DNA of 64,000 nt from Eutrigla gurnardus (GCA_963514095.1 OY741279.1:4002040-4066039), one strand, 5' to 3'; shown: positions 13,114 to 25,844, counted from the stretch's first letter. Made by a program: numbers and translations. The notes: generated by a model not told the origin, from the sequence alone.

Positions 13114-13741
13114 ACTAGTGGTGGGACAATATATCGATATATCGCGATACTCGCTGCTGCGATATATTGTCGATACAGACACCAAAATATAGATATTAAA
13201 AAAATGTTGATTTCTTTTTTTGATTTTTATTAAAATATGCAGGCATTTACATTTACATTTAAGGCATTTGGAGACGCTTTTGTCCAAAGCGACTTGCAAT
13301 AAGTACATTTGTCAAAAGAAAGAAACCGCAACTTATCATTGCCGATAAAGTAAGAGCTAAAAATAGAAACAAGTGTTTCAAGGTCCTCGTCTGAGTAAAG
13401 TAGCAGCTGTTCAGCAAAACATACCTTAAGAAGCAGGTGCTATTTATTGATTTCATGCATTAAGCCGGTTACCATTTGCCTCACCAGAGTCACTACTTTA
13501 TGACTCCTCTTGGCCTTTTATTGCCAGTTGCATTGTTTCACAAATTATGTAAAAACGGACGACACAATGCAGTGAATAAACACAGTATACGATTAATTCC
13601 TGCTTTTGGCTTTTTCACTGTTATTTTTTCTCCTACAGATACAGATTTCGTGATGCATATCGTAGATGATTTTTTGCAATATATCGTGTATCACAGTATC
13701 GTGATATCATCGTTATTGTGAGCAAAATATCGTGATATCGT
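13114..13741. mobile_element. MITE-like element rich in TATCGATA / ATCGTGATATCG
   Basis: The left part (13118-13180) has GTGGGACAATATATCG and ATCGCGATAC. The right part (13650-13741) has GTATCGTGATATC and ATATCGTGATATCG. The two ends are mutually inverted and palindrome-rich, as in fish non-autonomous DNA transposons. A separate repeat (13246-13311) lies inside. It abuts the Tc1-like relic to the right. Confidence 0.55.
13246..13311 (+). repeat. Dispersed fish repeat fragment (CAAAGCGACTTGCAATAAG family)
   Basis: Contains GGAGACGCTTTTGTCCAAAG followed by CGACTTGCAATAAGTACATT. A second member lies at 18338-18415 in the same orientation. The family is frequent in teleost DNA; the class is uncertain. 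Confidence 0.6.
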
Positions 13742-13749
13742 AGTTACTC

Positions 13750-14690
13750 TGTGATTACCACGCTTAATGTTGACATGAAAGCATCAATCTCCCGTTCACC
13801 ACACACCCAAAGTTGCTCTATTGGATTGAGATCTGTAGTACAGCGAACTCGTTGTCACGTTCAGGAAACTGGTTTGAAATGATTTGATCGTCATCCTGCT
13901 GGAAGTAGCCATCGGAGCTGTAATGGGATGGACATGGTCAACAACAACACAATCAGGTCGGCTGTGAGGCCCCTCACCGATACACCACCACCTCCTGCCT
14001 GAACCGTTGATACAAGGCAGGGATGGATCCATGCTTTCATGTTGTTTACGCCAAATTCCCGACCCTAGCATCCGAGTGTCGCAGCAGAGATCGAGCGTCA
14101 TCAGACCAGGAATTTCCAATCTTCTGTTGTCCAATGTTGTTGAGCACCTGTGAATTACAGTTTCCCGTTGTTAGCTGACAGGTGTGTCGCCCCGTGTGGT
14201 CTTCTGCTGCTGGAGCCCATCTGTTTCGAGGTTTTCCGATGTTTAGAGATGCTCCTCTGTCAACCACGGCTGTACCGAGCGGTTATTTCAGTTACTGTTG
14301 CCTTTTTTCAATCAGCTCCAACCAGTCTGGCCGTTCTCCTCTGACCCCTGGCATCAACAAGGCATTTTTTCACCCAGAGAACTGCCGCTCACTGGCTGTT
14401 TTTCCTCTTTTTCAGAGCGCTCTCTGTAAACCCAAGAGATGCTTGTGTGTGAAAATCCCAGTAGATCAGCAGTTGCTGAAATCCTCAGACCAGTTGATGA
14501 AATACTCATAGTTGTTCCTGCCGTTTGGCAGCAACAACCATTCCACGTGCAAAGTCACTTAAATCACCTTTCTTGCCCATTCTGTTGCTCAATTTGACCA
14601 CGTCCTCATGCACACATGCATTGTTGCTGCCATATGATTAGCTTATTAGATATTTGCATTAACCAGCAGTTGAACAGGTGTACATCCAGC
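13750..14690 (-). pseudogene. Degraded Tc1/mariner-like transposase
   Basis: Read on the minus strand, fragments of a Tc1-like transposase appear in several frames. The N-terminal end lies near 14580. Pieces matching the catalytic region (WSDDARSLLRHSDAR, KQHESMDPSLP, DHVHPITAPM) lie at about 13880-14110. A final YYRSQSNRATLGVW shadow lies at about 13800-13840, where other family members carry the SPDLNPIEHLW block in another frame. Frameshifts and stops break it, so it is dead. Terminal inverted repeats were not resolved. It lies within an ATAD2B intron, antisense to the gene. Confidence 0.85.
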
Positions 14691-16931
14691 AGCTTGCACT
14701 TCTCCCCGCACTGCAATGATTGCATGTTGCTGCTCATTGCCTCCTGTGCATTGCCAATATCTGCAAGCTGAGCTGAGGACCTTAGAAAGGTGACGGGAGG
14801 GGAGAGAGAACATTTCTGTTGATTGACTTTAAAGGCTGATATCTTGACCTCAAATGACACATTCATTGTTTTGAGATTGTGTTTTCTTGTTGGGAATATC
14901 TGCCCATCACAAATTACATTCGGAGGCTGCCACGACGGGCAGACAGGTTCTCACAAAGGATCGGCTGTCCAATTAAAGTGGATCTGAGGCTTTACTTTCT
15001 ATGATAAGTGGTCTATCTGTTTTTTTCCCCCTCTCTGTTCCTCTCTAACATTTAACAGCAGCCCAACATTGCAAACATTAAAGTTGTGCTACAGACAGAC
15101 AACTAAGCAGCGTCTCCTGGGCTTTTGCTCTCATTGTTTTTACCATAGTGCACTCCATTTGTCAATTTCTGTAAACATCAGAAGCTAGTCAACGGAGAGC
15201 GGCTTAATGGGGTGTATTCCCTTCCTCTGCTTGGTTCTGATAAGTTGTAATTGACTGGAACAATTGTTCAAACATGATGCATTAGTGCTTGATTAGTTGG
15301 AATGACTTATGGATTTTGTTTGTGAGATCCAAATGATCTTTTTTGGACTTTGTGTGACTACTCAAACCCCGCTTGATGGAAAGGGACCTGATCGCTCATC
15401 CAGCTTTTTATTATGTGTGTCTTAGGGGTTTTCTTTTTAAAGATGCAGCTACTGGTTGTGTGATTTCTAAATGTATCACCCTGCCAAAGGGGACATCATT
15501 CTAACCACCACTCCTGTTTGTGAATATCTTCCATTGAGGTTTCGGTGGTTATTAGTCCTGATACATTTTCTTTTCCACAATAATAGATAAGCTAATGTCT
15601 ACATGTTCGGCTGTGGAGATTCACTTCCCCTAAACACAAACGCAGCCATCCGTGGCCCACATCGCTTGGTGAATAGATGGACACATTAAGCGACACGAGT
15701 CACATTAGACCAGCGTAAGAATAGGAACGTGCGTTGACCGGGTTTTTAATTACATCAAATTACTCTTAGAATTGCTCTTATCCAGGCTAATCACCACGTC
15801 TCCATTAAAAAAAACCCCAGAGATGAGATGCATGTGCTCTCGACAAAAAACTGCCCTTTCCCCGGCTCACCGCTCATTATAGAGTGGCACAAAAGGTCGA
15901 GGGCAGTTGCGTAACTCATCAGCTCTCCAGTCAGGCCTGTGAATGGCTCATTGTTATAATTCAATCTTATCTGTAGCGTGTCAGTTACGTGTTCATGCAG
16001 CATTAATGGGACACAAATGTGAGAGCCTTTAATTGTTTTGTGAGACGTTCCTGCTTTTTCTGTTTCTCTAATGTGTTCCATGACTTTGAGTTAAAGCTTT
16101 CAAATCAAAGCATTGTTAACTCTGTTATATTGGTATATGTACCTCCATACACTGGCACCTTTTCAAAAAATGCATTCAAATCCAACGCCGCCACAAACCG
16201 CATCATCAAAAATGAACATGCAGTTGATTCGCCGTCACTCTCGTGGTCTTAGAATGATTCATCACCAAAGCCAAAGATTGTTTGCAGAGCTTTTTTTGTA
16301 TTTGATTGTCTGACATTATAAGATCCGGGCAGTCGAGTCTGTTCCTCAATAAAAGGCATGGTACAAACCACTGAAGGCTGTTTTTTTTTCCCCATTTTGC
16401 TTTTAGTTAATGCAGTTTGGATTTTCTAATTAAATTGAGGCGTTTGCATATTGCGAATGATGTTGTTTGCAAATCTCTGATCTTTATTAGACTACACTAT
16501 TACAGTCATGGAAAATTGGTTTGAATTCATGAAAAGTTCTGAAATGTAATTTTGAGATATGTGTGGGGAGGGTGGGTATACAAGCTTCTCTTGCCTCAGA
16601 TGATCTCCCAAAAGTACAACCACTCACATGAAAGGGAAGAGTCTTCATACTTGGTTATGAGTGCAGATCATTTCAACTTTAATATTACGAGTGTCTTTTT
16701 ATCAGTAACATTGCAGAAAGCTGTGGAACAACGTAATACAGTTGTCAGCCAATGTAGGACCAGCTAGAATTTTATAGTTGACAAGAAGTATAAATCTGAA
16801 CATGTATTTTCGCTACAGCTAAACGTTGCAAGACGAAAGTAAACGCGAAAAGCGAGAAAGGATAAACGGTAGCTTCTCGTGGAGTTTGAATACCTGGGGA
16901 GCTTTCCGGCAGCACAACCGACAGTTAACAA

Positions 16932-16978
16932 TCAGCAACTCAGACAACTCAGCAACTCAGACAACTCAGCAACTCAGT
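16932..16978 (+). repeat. Short tandem repeat, 17-bp unit
   Basis: The unit CAGCAACTCAGACAACT is present about 2.7 times in tandem. Confidence 0.85.
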
Positions 16979-17871
16979 GAACGCAACGTGTCAACTGACA
17001 AATAAGCAGATCAAGTGAACAGTAGCGCTCGACTCGCCCCCGCTTGATCTCATTTCATTCCAGCGAGCCAACAACTTTTTTTTATTGAGAATAAATGTTA
17101 ATGCAGAGTTTTTTACTTTGGTGTCTGGCTCTGTTTTGATCAGCGCCTGCAGGCAAAGTTGTTGAATCAGCCAAAGCGAGAGCTGGGAGCAATCAATAGT
17201 AACCCCACAACATCTGAGAGTCCCAACACCAACAGCACTCTGGGGCAGTTTGAGCAAGGATTAGCCTTAGTCTAGACTCTGTCTGGGAAAATTACCCATC
17301 ATGCAACCAAACCTATATCCGATTGTTCTTTGGAGAACAAGCCGATGTAAGCCGCTTCACTTTTATATTTCTTCTTTCATTCTTATCAGATAATGAGGGA
17401 TATATGATCTATTGAAGACAAACACTTTTCACAAACGCAGGAACCCAAATCCATTATTCCGAGTGCCGCAGTGATTTGCTATCCCAATACAGCGTTATTA
17501 CTTGACGCTGTGCATAACAGCGGGAGCCCATTGTCTCAACTCTTGAATATTGCTTTTTGAAAAACACGTAGTTTTAGGAAAGGCCATGAAAAAGTTAGAT
17601 TAGCGATTAGAAGACTTTTCCAGCTGGCAGAGAACAGCTCGGTTATGTAAGAAAGCAGGAGGTTTGTTCTCGCATTACTCCCGAGAGGCAGATGATCGTC
17701 GGGGCACAGAATGTGGGACATTTAGGGCATTGGAAATGGTTAGATTGAGCTAATAATTACTCGCCGTCCTTACTAGTTACTTGTTAAAGGCATCGCGACC
17801 TCATGTGACTGACAGAGACCTACTTTCAATTTAATATACCACCATATAAAAGTCAATGAATCTCAAAACCT

Positions 17872-17907
17872 GCTCTACATAGACAAGTTAAAGTGTCTAT
17901 GTAGAGC
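17872..17907. repeat. Perfect 14-bp inverted repeat (hairpin)
   Basis: GCTCTACATAGACA at 17872-17885 and TGTCTATGTAGAGC at 17894-17907 are exact reverse complements around an 8-nt loop. The flanks are AT-rich with no clear terminal repeats. Confidence 0.8.
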
Positions 17908-18337
17908 AAAGAATTAGAGTGTTAAAAAGTCTTTAATTTAATATTCCTTTCTGCCGAGTCCTATTATTATTATTATAAAGCCGTGACGACCTGAATCCCT
18001 TAACAGACTCGCGCGGTATCTAATTAGTATCTAATCTAATCAATTTACCAAGTGTAAGTGTTCTGACAAAAGAATGGCTATCCTTCACAGATCATGGCTT
18101 TTGCCTGTCTGACTGTCAGCCGGGTGAAAGCAAACACAGCAGTAACATTTTATCCAGGCATAATCTCGCTGATATGATTCCATTAAGGACCTCCAGTTGT
18201 TCTATAATACGTTTTTAATTAGTTGTAGGGAGGAAAGAGGATGCAGTACGGTTTTGGAGAAGAACTATGTATCTACCCTGTAGACTAACACTGATCTGAA
18301 GTTCCTGTAGTAGAAAAGTATGCAGTATTTAACTATG

Positions 18338-18415
18338 TCACATTTATTTAGCAGACAGGTTTTTTTTTTTTTTCCGTTTCTGAAAGCGACTTTCAATAAG
18401 CGCATTCATCCATGT
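18338..18415 (+). repeat. Dispersed fish repeat fragment, second copy
   Basis: Carries AGCAGACAGG, a T run, then GAAAGCGACTTTCAATAAGC and GCATTCATCCATG. This is the same family as 13246-13311. Its tail probably extends toward 18500. Confidence 0.55.
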
Positions 18416-18640
18416 GGGAACGACCCCAAAAATCGCAAGAGCAGTGCAAGTACATCAACTTCATTAAATATGCTGAACTGCTTCAAGTGCTACATTTAGA
18501 TATTTTTTTAATGTTATTTTCTTTATGGGCCAAAGTGCAGACTCAACTGAATTTCTGCTGTCTGGATTTCAAGCTCGTTCCACCATCGTGGATCCATGTT
18601 GAGTTGTAGCAGGTTTCCCTCCATAGAGAGAGAGTAGAAA

Positions 18641-19545
18641 GTGGTCTGGCCGTAGCAAATCATAGTGGTCTGGCTGTAACAAATCATAGTGGTCTGGCTG
18701 TAACAAATCATAGTGGTCTGGCTGGAGCGCATCGTAGTGGTTGGTTGTAGCACATCTTTGTGGTCTGGCTGGAGCGCATCGTAGTGGTTGGTTGTAGCAC
18801 ATCGTAGTGGTCTGGTTGTAGCACATCGTAGTGGTCTGGTTGTAGCACATCTTAGTGGTCTGGCTGTAGCACATCGTAGTGGTCTGGTTGTAGCACATCG
18901 TAGTGGTCCGGTTGTAGCACATCGTAGTGGTTGGTTGTAGCACATCGTAGTGGTCCGGCTGTAGCACATCGTAGTGGTCTGGTTGTAGCACATCTTAGTG
19001 GTCTGGCTGTAGCACATCGTAGTGGTCTGGTTGTAGCACATCGTAGTGGTTGGTTGTAGCACATCGTAGTGGTTGGTTGTAGCACATCGTAGTGGTTGGT
19101 TGTAGCACATCGTATTGGTCCGGCTGTAGCACATCGTAGTGGTTGGTTGTAGCACATCGTAGTGGTCCGGCTGTAGCACATCGTAGTGGTTGGTTGTAGC
19201 ACATCGTAGTGGTTGGTTGTAGAACATCGTAGTGGTTGGTTGTAGCACATCGTAGTGGTTGGTTGTAGCACATCGTAGTGGTTGGTTGTAGCACATCGTA
19301 GTGGTCCGGCTGTAGCACATCGTAGTGGTTGGTTGTAGCACATCGTAGTGGTTGGTTGTAGCACATCGTAGTGGTCCGGCTGTAGCACATCGTAGTGGTT
19401 GGTTGTAGCACATCGTAGTGGTCTGGCTGTAGCACATCGTAGTGGTTGGTTGTAGCACATCGTAGTGGTTGGTTGTAGCACATCGTAGTGGTCCGGCTGT
19501 AGCACATCGTAGTGGTTGGTTGTAGCACATCGTAGTGGTCTGGCT
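18641..19545 (+). repeat. Minisatellite, 23/24-bp units, about 38 copies
   Basis: The array is built of two interchangeable units. One is 23 bp (GTGGTTGGTTG + TAGCACATCGTA); the other is 24 bp (GTGGTCTGG or GTGGTCCGG variants with the same TAGCACATCGTA half). The first three or four units are more diverged (AGCAAATCATA, AACAAATCATA), as expected at an array edge. The mixture makes several minus-strand frames open (up to 347 residues), but they carry repeated peptide only and are not genes. It lies in an ATAD2B intron. Confidence 0.97.
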
Positions 19546-20649
19546 TGCGGGTGTAGACCTGGACAATATCTCTTATTATATTAATATTATCAATGTAGAG
19601 TGTTTCCTGGATGTCCTGGTTAGCACACATGCTCACACACACATTTTAGATGGAGTGTTTTTATTTATTTATATTTTCAGTGCCCGTGTGGCTCGTAGGC
19701 ACGCGGCGTCCAAACGGATCATTTTCATTGAACAGCTGAGCTGCGCTTCTGAAGGTCCTCGGCTCTTTTGTACAGTACTGGTCCAACAAGCATCTTTTCA
19801 AACTCTTTCATCATTTTTTTCCAGGTTTTTTTGGTTTCAAAGCTGTCCATTTTTAAAAAGTAATAATGTTCTTTGGCTGTGAACCTCCAGATGCAGCTGG
19901 CTCTGGAATAAAGTCCCAACTCACAAAACTCCAGCATGACTGTTACTACTAACTCTGAATGGATATACCCCCCCACCCCGATAGGTTTCCATAGATTAAA
20001 GAAGGTAGGACCGTGTTTTGAGTGGGGTATCCTTTTACATTTTTAAACGCCGTAAACCAAAATCCAGCGACGTAAACGTTGAGGTCATACCTCCCACCGC
20101 TACTCCTGCTCGCTCTCCTCCAGAAGGGGTGTTATATCTCCAACGTCAGTCAAATGAGCCAACCAGTGCACATCTTCTTTACCTCATCACTTCTGCCTTA
20201 CAGCTTGTCCGTATGCATGTTTTTTCCACTGTGGGCGACAGACCTCCCCCCCCCCAGAAGGCCTTTCAAACCCTGCTTTGTATGTACGCGTGTGCGTAGG
20301 CTGACATCTACAGTACTCGGAGCTGCCGGTGCATTAGGGCATATCTGTCTTCTGAGAAGAGGGCACCACAGGCACCGTCATCCCACTGGCCATTTACTGA
20401 GCAGCAGAGAGGAGAAGGACGGGGGGAAAAGATAGACGCTCGGGCTGAATGATGTCTTCAATTCCCTTCCACCCTGTGACTGTATTTCCCTTCCCTTTTT
20501 GGAGGCATATTGATATGCAGTCAATACATAGCCAGCTCAAAGTCACCTTACGGATGTAGAGAAAAATATTGGAAATTATTCCAAACGCCTACATTTGTAT
20601 ATGTATTTGCATGCGACATTTGATCTGGTTTTAAATAAATGCGTGAATT

Positions 20650-20935
20650 GTTGGGTTCATAATAGAGGTGGGAGAAATAATCTATTCTACGATGCATCAC
20701 AACGCTTTGTTGAAAGATTGTAGTCTATAATTATTAATTCATTTTTTTCTACATTTTTTGGGGCACATTTTATAGAAGTAATTTAGCACATTGTATCATA
20801 CAAATAGGAATTGGTTTGAAAGATTTGAAGGGAAAAAAAGTCTCATATTTAAATCCAGAATAGAGATGCATCAGGAATCGTTTTAATAATCGAATCTTGA
20901 CCCTGTGAATTGAATCGTGAGGTGACTGAGGATTT
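20650..20935. repeat. Degraded interspersed element (ATCGAATC-rich)
   Basis: A diverged segment with GTGGGAGAAATAATCTATTC at the left and GAATCGTTTTAATAATCGAATC and GAATTGAATCGTGAGGTGAC at the right. It looks like relics of fish DNA transposons. The boundaries are uncertain. Confidence 0.35.
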
Positions 20936-21117
20936 AATATAAGCGTCAGTTATGAAACGCTTATACGCCGGTTCTGTAGTTACGTGATGAGACTCGCACA
21001 GAGAGAGAGAGTTGCAGAGCATGTGTCATAACAAGATTACGTAGAATTATGGCTTAATGCAGTGAGTCGTCCTCGGTTGAGTGGTGTTACTACTGCGGAG
21101 TCACAATGTCACTGTGA

Positions 21118-21132
21118 GGTTGCCAGGCAACC
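21118..21132. promoter_or_regulatory. RFX-type X-box palindrome
   Basis: GGTTGCCAGGCAACC is a perfect inverted repeat of 7-bp arms around one base, the classic RFX-factor X-box form. Binding is inferred from sequence only. Confidence 0.4.
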
Positions 21133-22635
21133 AGGGGAGTAACCCAGAAAGCCACCGGCGGAGCCAGCGTCCGGTTCAGATTCAAACGTCCTGTTCATAC
21201 ATTTGTGTTTGTATAGATTTAGTGCAGAATAATAAACAAAAAGAGACTTGTTTGTCACCTTTGGACGGAGCTAACTGTGTATTCATGCGGCACTAAGCTA
21301 AGTGTTGAGCTCCATATTTAGTATTACAGACACGAGAGTGTTATTGATCTTTTCCCTGACTTCTTGGCCTCTCCTTTTTTAAACCGGCAGAGTAGTGTGG
21401 CTGTTTTGCCTTTATGTGAGAGGAGGAGGGGGAATGGGAAGGCCGCAAAACGGCAATTGAGGAAAGTGACTGATCTCTTTCATTTCAAAAAGCATGGATG
21501 GGATCATTTATTGATATGGACGTTTCATTAAGTGCCTGTGTGAAGTGTCACACCAGGTGACAAACAGCTGTCTTGCTTCCGCGACCCAGAGACCCCGAGG
21601 CCTTCGTGTCACCGTGATGGCCTCTCTGTCTCTACATCGTTTCCCATCTTGTCTCCTCCTTTTTGCTTTTCACCCATTCCTTGACATCCTCTCTTACTCC
21701 ATAAATGTGGCACACGCTGCCGTTCTGTGGCGTTTTTCCAATGAGTGTTTAGAAATGAAATGAGATTGGAAGCGTAGAAATGGATTTTATCTCCACCTGT
21801 GTTGAATTTTATAGATATAATACATATATTGCTCGCTCAACAGAGCCAAGGCTTTGTATAAAATAACATGAATTCATATATTAACATTTAAAGAGGTATT
21901 TTGCTTGACCTATATTTATTAAATTTTAACCCCAAGTGGTAATTCTGTTTTTTTGTCCAGAGACAACATTTAAATTATTCATTTGTTTTTTTTTGCGATA
22001 GGGAACCATTGAATTGGAATTTGTTAGGCAGTCAGCGTACAGCTTTTGTGCCGTGTTAATTACAGCTCAGTGAATGATTTAGATGGAAGAGAGAGAGAGG
22101 AAAAAATGGCTGGAATCCCCGTGAGGGGGAGTTTGAAAAAATATCGTTTTCAAGAATAAGCTCTTATTGCTTCGGCGTAGAGCAGCGAAACCATAGCAGA
22201 GTTTAGGTTCAAGGTTTAAGAGAGAGACGCCAACTAAAAGAGAAATGTGTGGAGCAGATGCTTAATAAGCACAGTGACGGCTTTGTCGCACGAAAAACTT
22301 TGATGTCTTCACAAAAAAAATGTATATCGCCTGCCTGTTGCTTATCAACAGATGAGTTATGACAGCTGTTCCTCGTTGTCAGCGCCGTTACTCAGCTTGA
22401 TATGGATATGAGACGACGCTAGAACCGATAACAAATACCAAAGTCTCCCCACTTGAAAAAACTTTTTTTTTAGTGTGATGAAGTCGTACAAACTTTACTA
22501 ACTGTTATTGTGGTCATAATAATGTCATAAACACAAACTGCTCGTTGTTATCATAATTATACCATGATGATAGAGAGTAGAGTACACATATGCACATATT
22601 TCCTTAGAAAGACATTTATGCCAAGAATTTCAGTT

Positions 22636-23115
22636 CTATAAAAGGCAAGGCAGCTTTATTTGTAAAGCACATTTCATACACAAGGCAGACTCAAAGCGCT
22701 TCCATCATAACATGTCATACAATAAAGTGAAAAAAAACAGAAGAATTAAAAGAAAAAGGCAAAATTAAAATGCATTACAGAAAGACAAAGAATAAAAACA
22801 TATTTGCAATAAAAAAACAGTGCAGACGTTAAAAGATTCAGCAGAAAGCTAAACGTTTTCAGTCTAGTTTTAAAGTGGTCGGTTGGGGCAAGTCTTCCAT
22901 CTTCAGGAAGTTTCTTCCATCTGTTTGTTGCATCGTGACTAAATGATCATTGGAGTTTACTCTGGGAATCACTATCAGTGATATACGTCGACCCTAGACC
23001 ATGTAGTGATTTATACGTGAGCAGGAGGATTTTGAAATCAATCCTCTGACATACAGGGAGCCACTGTAAGGCTTTAAGAATTGGTGTGATGTGCTCACAT
23101 TCGTTGGTCTTTGTT
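22636..23115 (-). mobile_element. LINE 3' fragment (L2/Rex-like) with reverse-transcriptase C-terminal tail
   Basis: On the minus strand, 23105-22970 encodes HITPILKALQWLPVCQRIDF and KILLLTYKSLHGLGSTYI. This is the conserved C-terminal tail of ORF2 in fish L2/CR1-like LINEs. Downstream on the same strand is an AT-rich 3' region ending near 22636 with ACAAATAAAGCTGCCTTGCC, typical of the LINE 3' terminus. The rest of the element is absent, so this is a 5'-truncated dead copy. Confidence 0.8.
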
Positions 23116-24879
23116 AGAAAAGCTATTGAACTCTCAGAAAGGAAGCATGCCGGTCCGTCTGTGAGTGAGTTTGTTTTAACATTGTGACACAAACCCCAAG
23201 CTCCTCCCCCATCAGTCGCAGGTGACGAGCACAGCGGATCAATACTTCATTAATGTCGTGAGACTCCAGTCGATTCCAATGAACCAGGATAGGGAAGAAA
23301 GTGGTGTTTGTCCCGTGACCCTGCACACACCTGCGTATGCATGCTTTCTTTCTGTATGCATGAGTATGCATGAAGCCGATCGGTTCCAGTGGCCTGGGAG
23401 GGCAGCAGATCAGCAGTCCTGCATAAGTGTTTAATTAGTCTGAGACCAGGGCCTCCTTAAGGTTTTACATTCTGTACATCACACAAGCTTGATAGTGCTA
23501 ATTGCTTCTTTATTGCGTGCAGTACAGCTGCGTAATGTTATGTCCCTCCAGCCACTAATGTAGGCTTCAACTTCCAATTTTTAACTTTCACCACAATAAT
23601 CAATTAATTCTTAACGGGGCATTTTTCTTAATCATTTAAAGAGACTTAATGTGTTTATTGATTATTTCCTGTAACAACACTTTTATAGTTTGAGTCAATA
23701 ATTTAACTTCCAAACAGCTGTGATTAAAATCAAATATTTATCATTAATAGTCATTAATAATTAAATAATGAGGCAAAAGCAGTTTAACCCACATTTACCA
23801 TCCAACTGACTTTTAAACCTTAATCCCATTCCATTCACGTGTTGTCAGAATCACTCTCATACCTCACAGGCCGTCCCTTTTCTTCTTTTTTTCCCCCTCA
23901 GATTTGAAAGTCTAATAATATTCAATTTGAGCGTTGTTGTCAGTGTTCCTTCACTTCACAAGTCCAAGCTGAGATTTATGACCCCATCCTGTGATGGATG
24001 GGAACCTCCGATCGATGGGACTCTGCTGCTACCAATATTTGCACACAAATGCCATATTTAAACATGTGAACACACACACACCCATTTGCATGAGAACGGC
24101 AGACTTCTAGGTTATTATGTAGTGCAGCTCATTGACGAGTAAAATTTCCTATCTTCTTTCCTTCACAATAAAACAGAGCTTTTTTTTCTTGTATAAAGAA
24201 GATCTTATTTCTAAAACGGAACACCTCCAGTGGTTTAAGAAGTAATTACCTAATAACGTCTGCACTGCCTTCAGTGGATTTGATGTTTCCAAGCTTGAAT
24301 ATCAATGCGATCGTTCAGTCAGATGGGTACGGTCTGCAGCCGCGGATGCATTTTGAACTTAATGTGTTCAGCTGGTCATGATATCCAAAGAAGTGCTCAG
24401 CAGTTGATCATTACTGTATGCGTCATGATTTCATCTTTCACAGTCAGTTATTGTAGCGGTTGCATTCCTCACATCATCCGGAGTGATGAACATTTCTTAG
24501 GATCCTCATTTTTTAGACGTTTTAGGCTGATTTTCTACAATGTGTTTGTGATGTTTTGGCCCTAAAGTCCACGGTACACAACCGCAGTATTGCTGCCTCA
24601 GCCTTAAATGCCCTTTTTTAAATACCCATGTGGGCCGCCACTGAGGAAATGGGAGTCTGGACTGAGATCAGATTTACCATTTGTAAATGGACAATGTGTT
24701 TGCCAATAGATATGGAAGCGGGTCACAATGAGATGATTGCATTTCAGTGGAGAGTGCAGTGTGTCTGCAGTGGTTTGGTGGGGAGATGGGGACGTTTGAA
24801 GGCTTTTTTTTTTTTAGATTATCTTTTTACTCTATGCTCGGGGACTGTTAAACATTTGGGGGAAAAACTTTAAGGACCA

Positions 24880-24892
24880 GTTGCCTGGCAAC
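24880..24892. promoter_or_regulatory. RFX-type X-box palindrome
   Basis: GTTGCCTGGCAAC is a 6-bp perfect inverted repeat with one spacer base, the same form as at 21118. Binding is inferred from sequence only. Confidence 0.4.
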
Positions 24893-24984
24893 CAGTGGAA
24901 ACTACTATGAAATTTTGGTCCTGACAAAAAAAAAGGTCCTGCACATAACCGCCCCACCCCCGTATTTAGTGCAGTCATGAGAAT

Positions 24985-25060
24985 GGTATCAACCGTCTCA
25001 TCTAACTCTTAGGGGGGGAAAGTAAGTGAATTTCCCCAAATGTCCAACTTGAAGTAAATT
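24985..25060 (-). repeat. Interspersed repeat fragment (CGTCTCATCTAACTCT family)
   Basis: Contains ATCAACCGTCTCATCTAACT, then AAAGTAAGTGAATTTCCCC and AAATGTCCAACTTGAAG. A reversed relative is at 63020-63130 (GGAATAGTTTGACATTTTTT). Recognised as a widespread fish repeat from general knowledge. Confidence 0.45.
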
Positions 25061-25805
25061 TTTGAGACGGTAGCAGATTGAAGCGATGCCTACATTTTAG
25101 TCTAACTAGGTTTGGTGTGTACGGTGAATATGAGTCGAGAGTGTGGCATCGAGCCCACAGACGGATCGTACCAATCTATCTGAGATGGATAGGCTCGTCT
25201 TTATGGGCTTGTGTGTCTTGGGAGCATATAAAAGTAATAAATAGCCTACACCCTAATGCAATGCGGTGCTTCAAAGTTTCCTTGGATGGGCCGACTATAA
25301 ACCGGAGGTAGATATGTATCTGAATTTCTTTTTTACCGACGAGGCTTCGGGGCTTTTACTGACTTGACTGTGCCGTAGAGACGGTGGCCGGTTGGAAGGA
25401 TTTAACGCAGCATAAACGTCTTATAAAACCAGTTTGGTATTCTAGTTTTATTTTCCACAGGACACTGCCTTTGTCTTCTCCAACACTGTATGTGACAGTC
25501 TAACTAATATACTAATTTAATAAAGAATTAGTGAATGAGATTGCCGATTCACAATTCCACCCAAAGGCATCGGCGGAGGATGGAAGTGAATTGTCCATCA
25601 GTGTCACTGGACTGATTTATTTATTTAATACTCGCCGGGATGGCAGTTTGGGTATTGGTCCCCTGGGGTCTTTTGCTCTCAAAAGCAATATTTGTCAGTG
25701 TGTGTGTGTGTGTGTGAACGCACATTTATGCAGTTCTTTCTACCAGTTGTTGAATCTTGTGAGTTTTTAAGACACTTTTTAATTATTACAAAGTGCTCCG
25801 GTCCT

Positions 25806-25844
25806 CTTTTCCCTCCCTCCTCCTCCTCCTCCTCCTCCTCCTCT
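25806..25844 (+). repeat. (TCC)n microsatellite
   Basis: An interrupted run of CCT triplets in an ATAD2B intron. Confidence 0.9.

Noticed and set aside
18641..19545. CRISPR-like array (regular short repeats)
   Set aside because: There are no unique spacers: units abut directly. The context is a vertebrate intron.
18523..19642. Minus-strand ORFs of 215-347 residues
   Set aside because: They are translations of the 23/24-bp minisatellite in several frames at once, with no domain and no splice context.
22947..23192. Possible host gene encoding an 81-residue protein
   Set aside because: The peptide is the C-terminal tail of a LINE reverse transcriptase, followed by the LINE 3' end.
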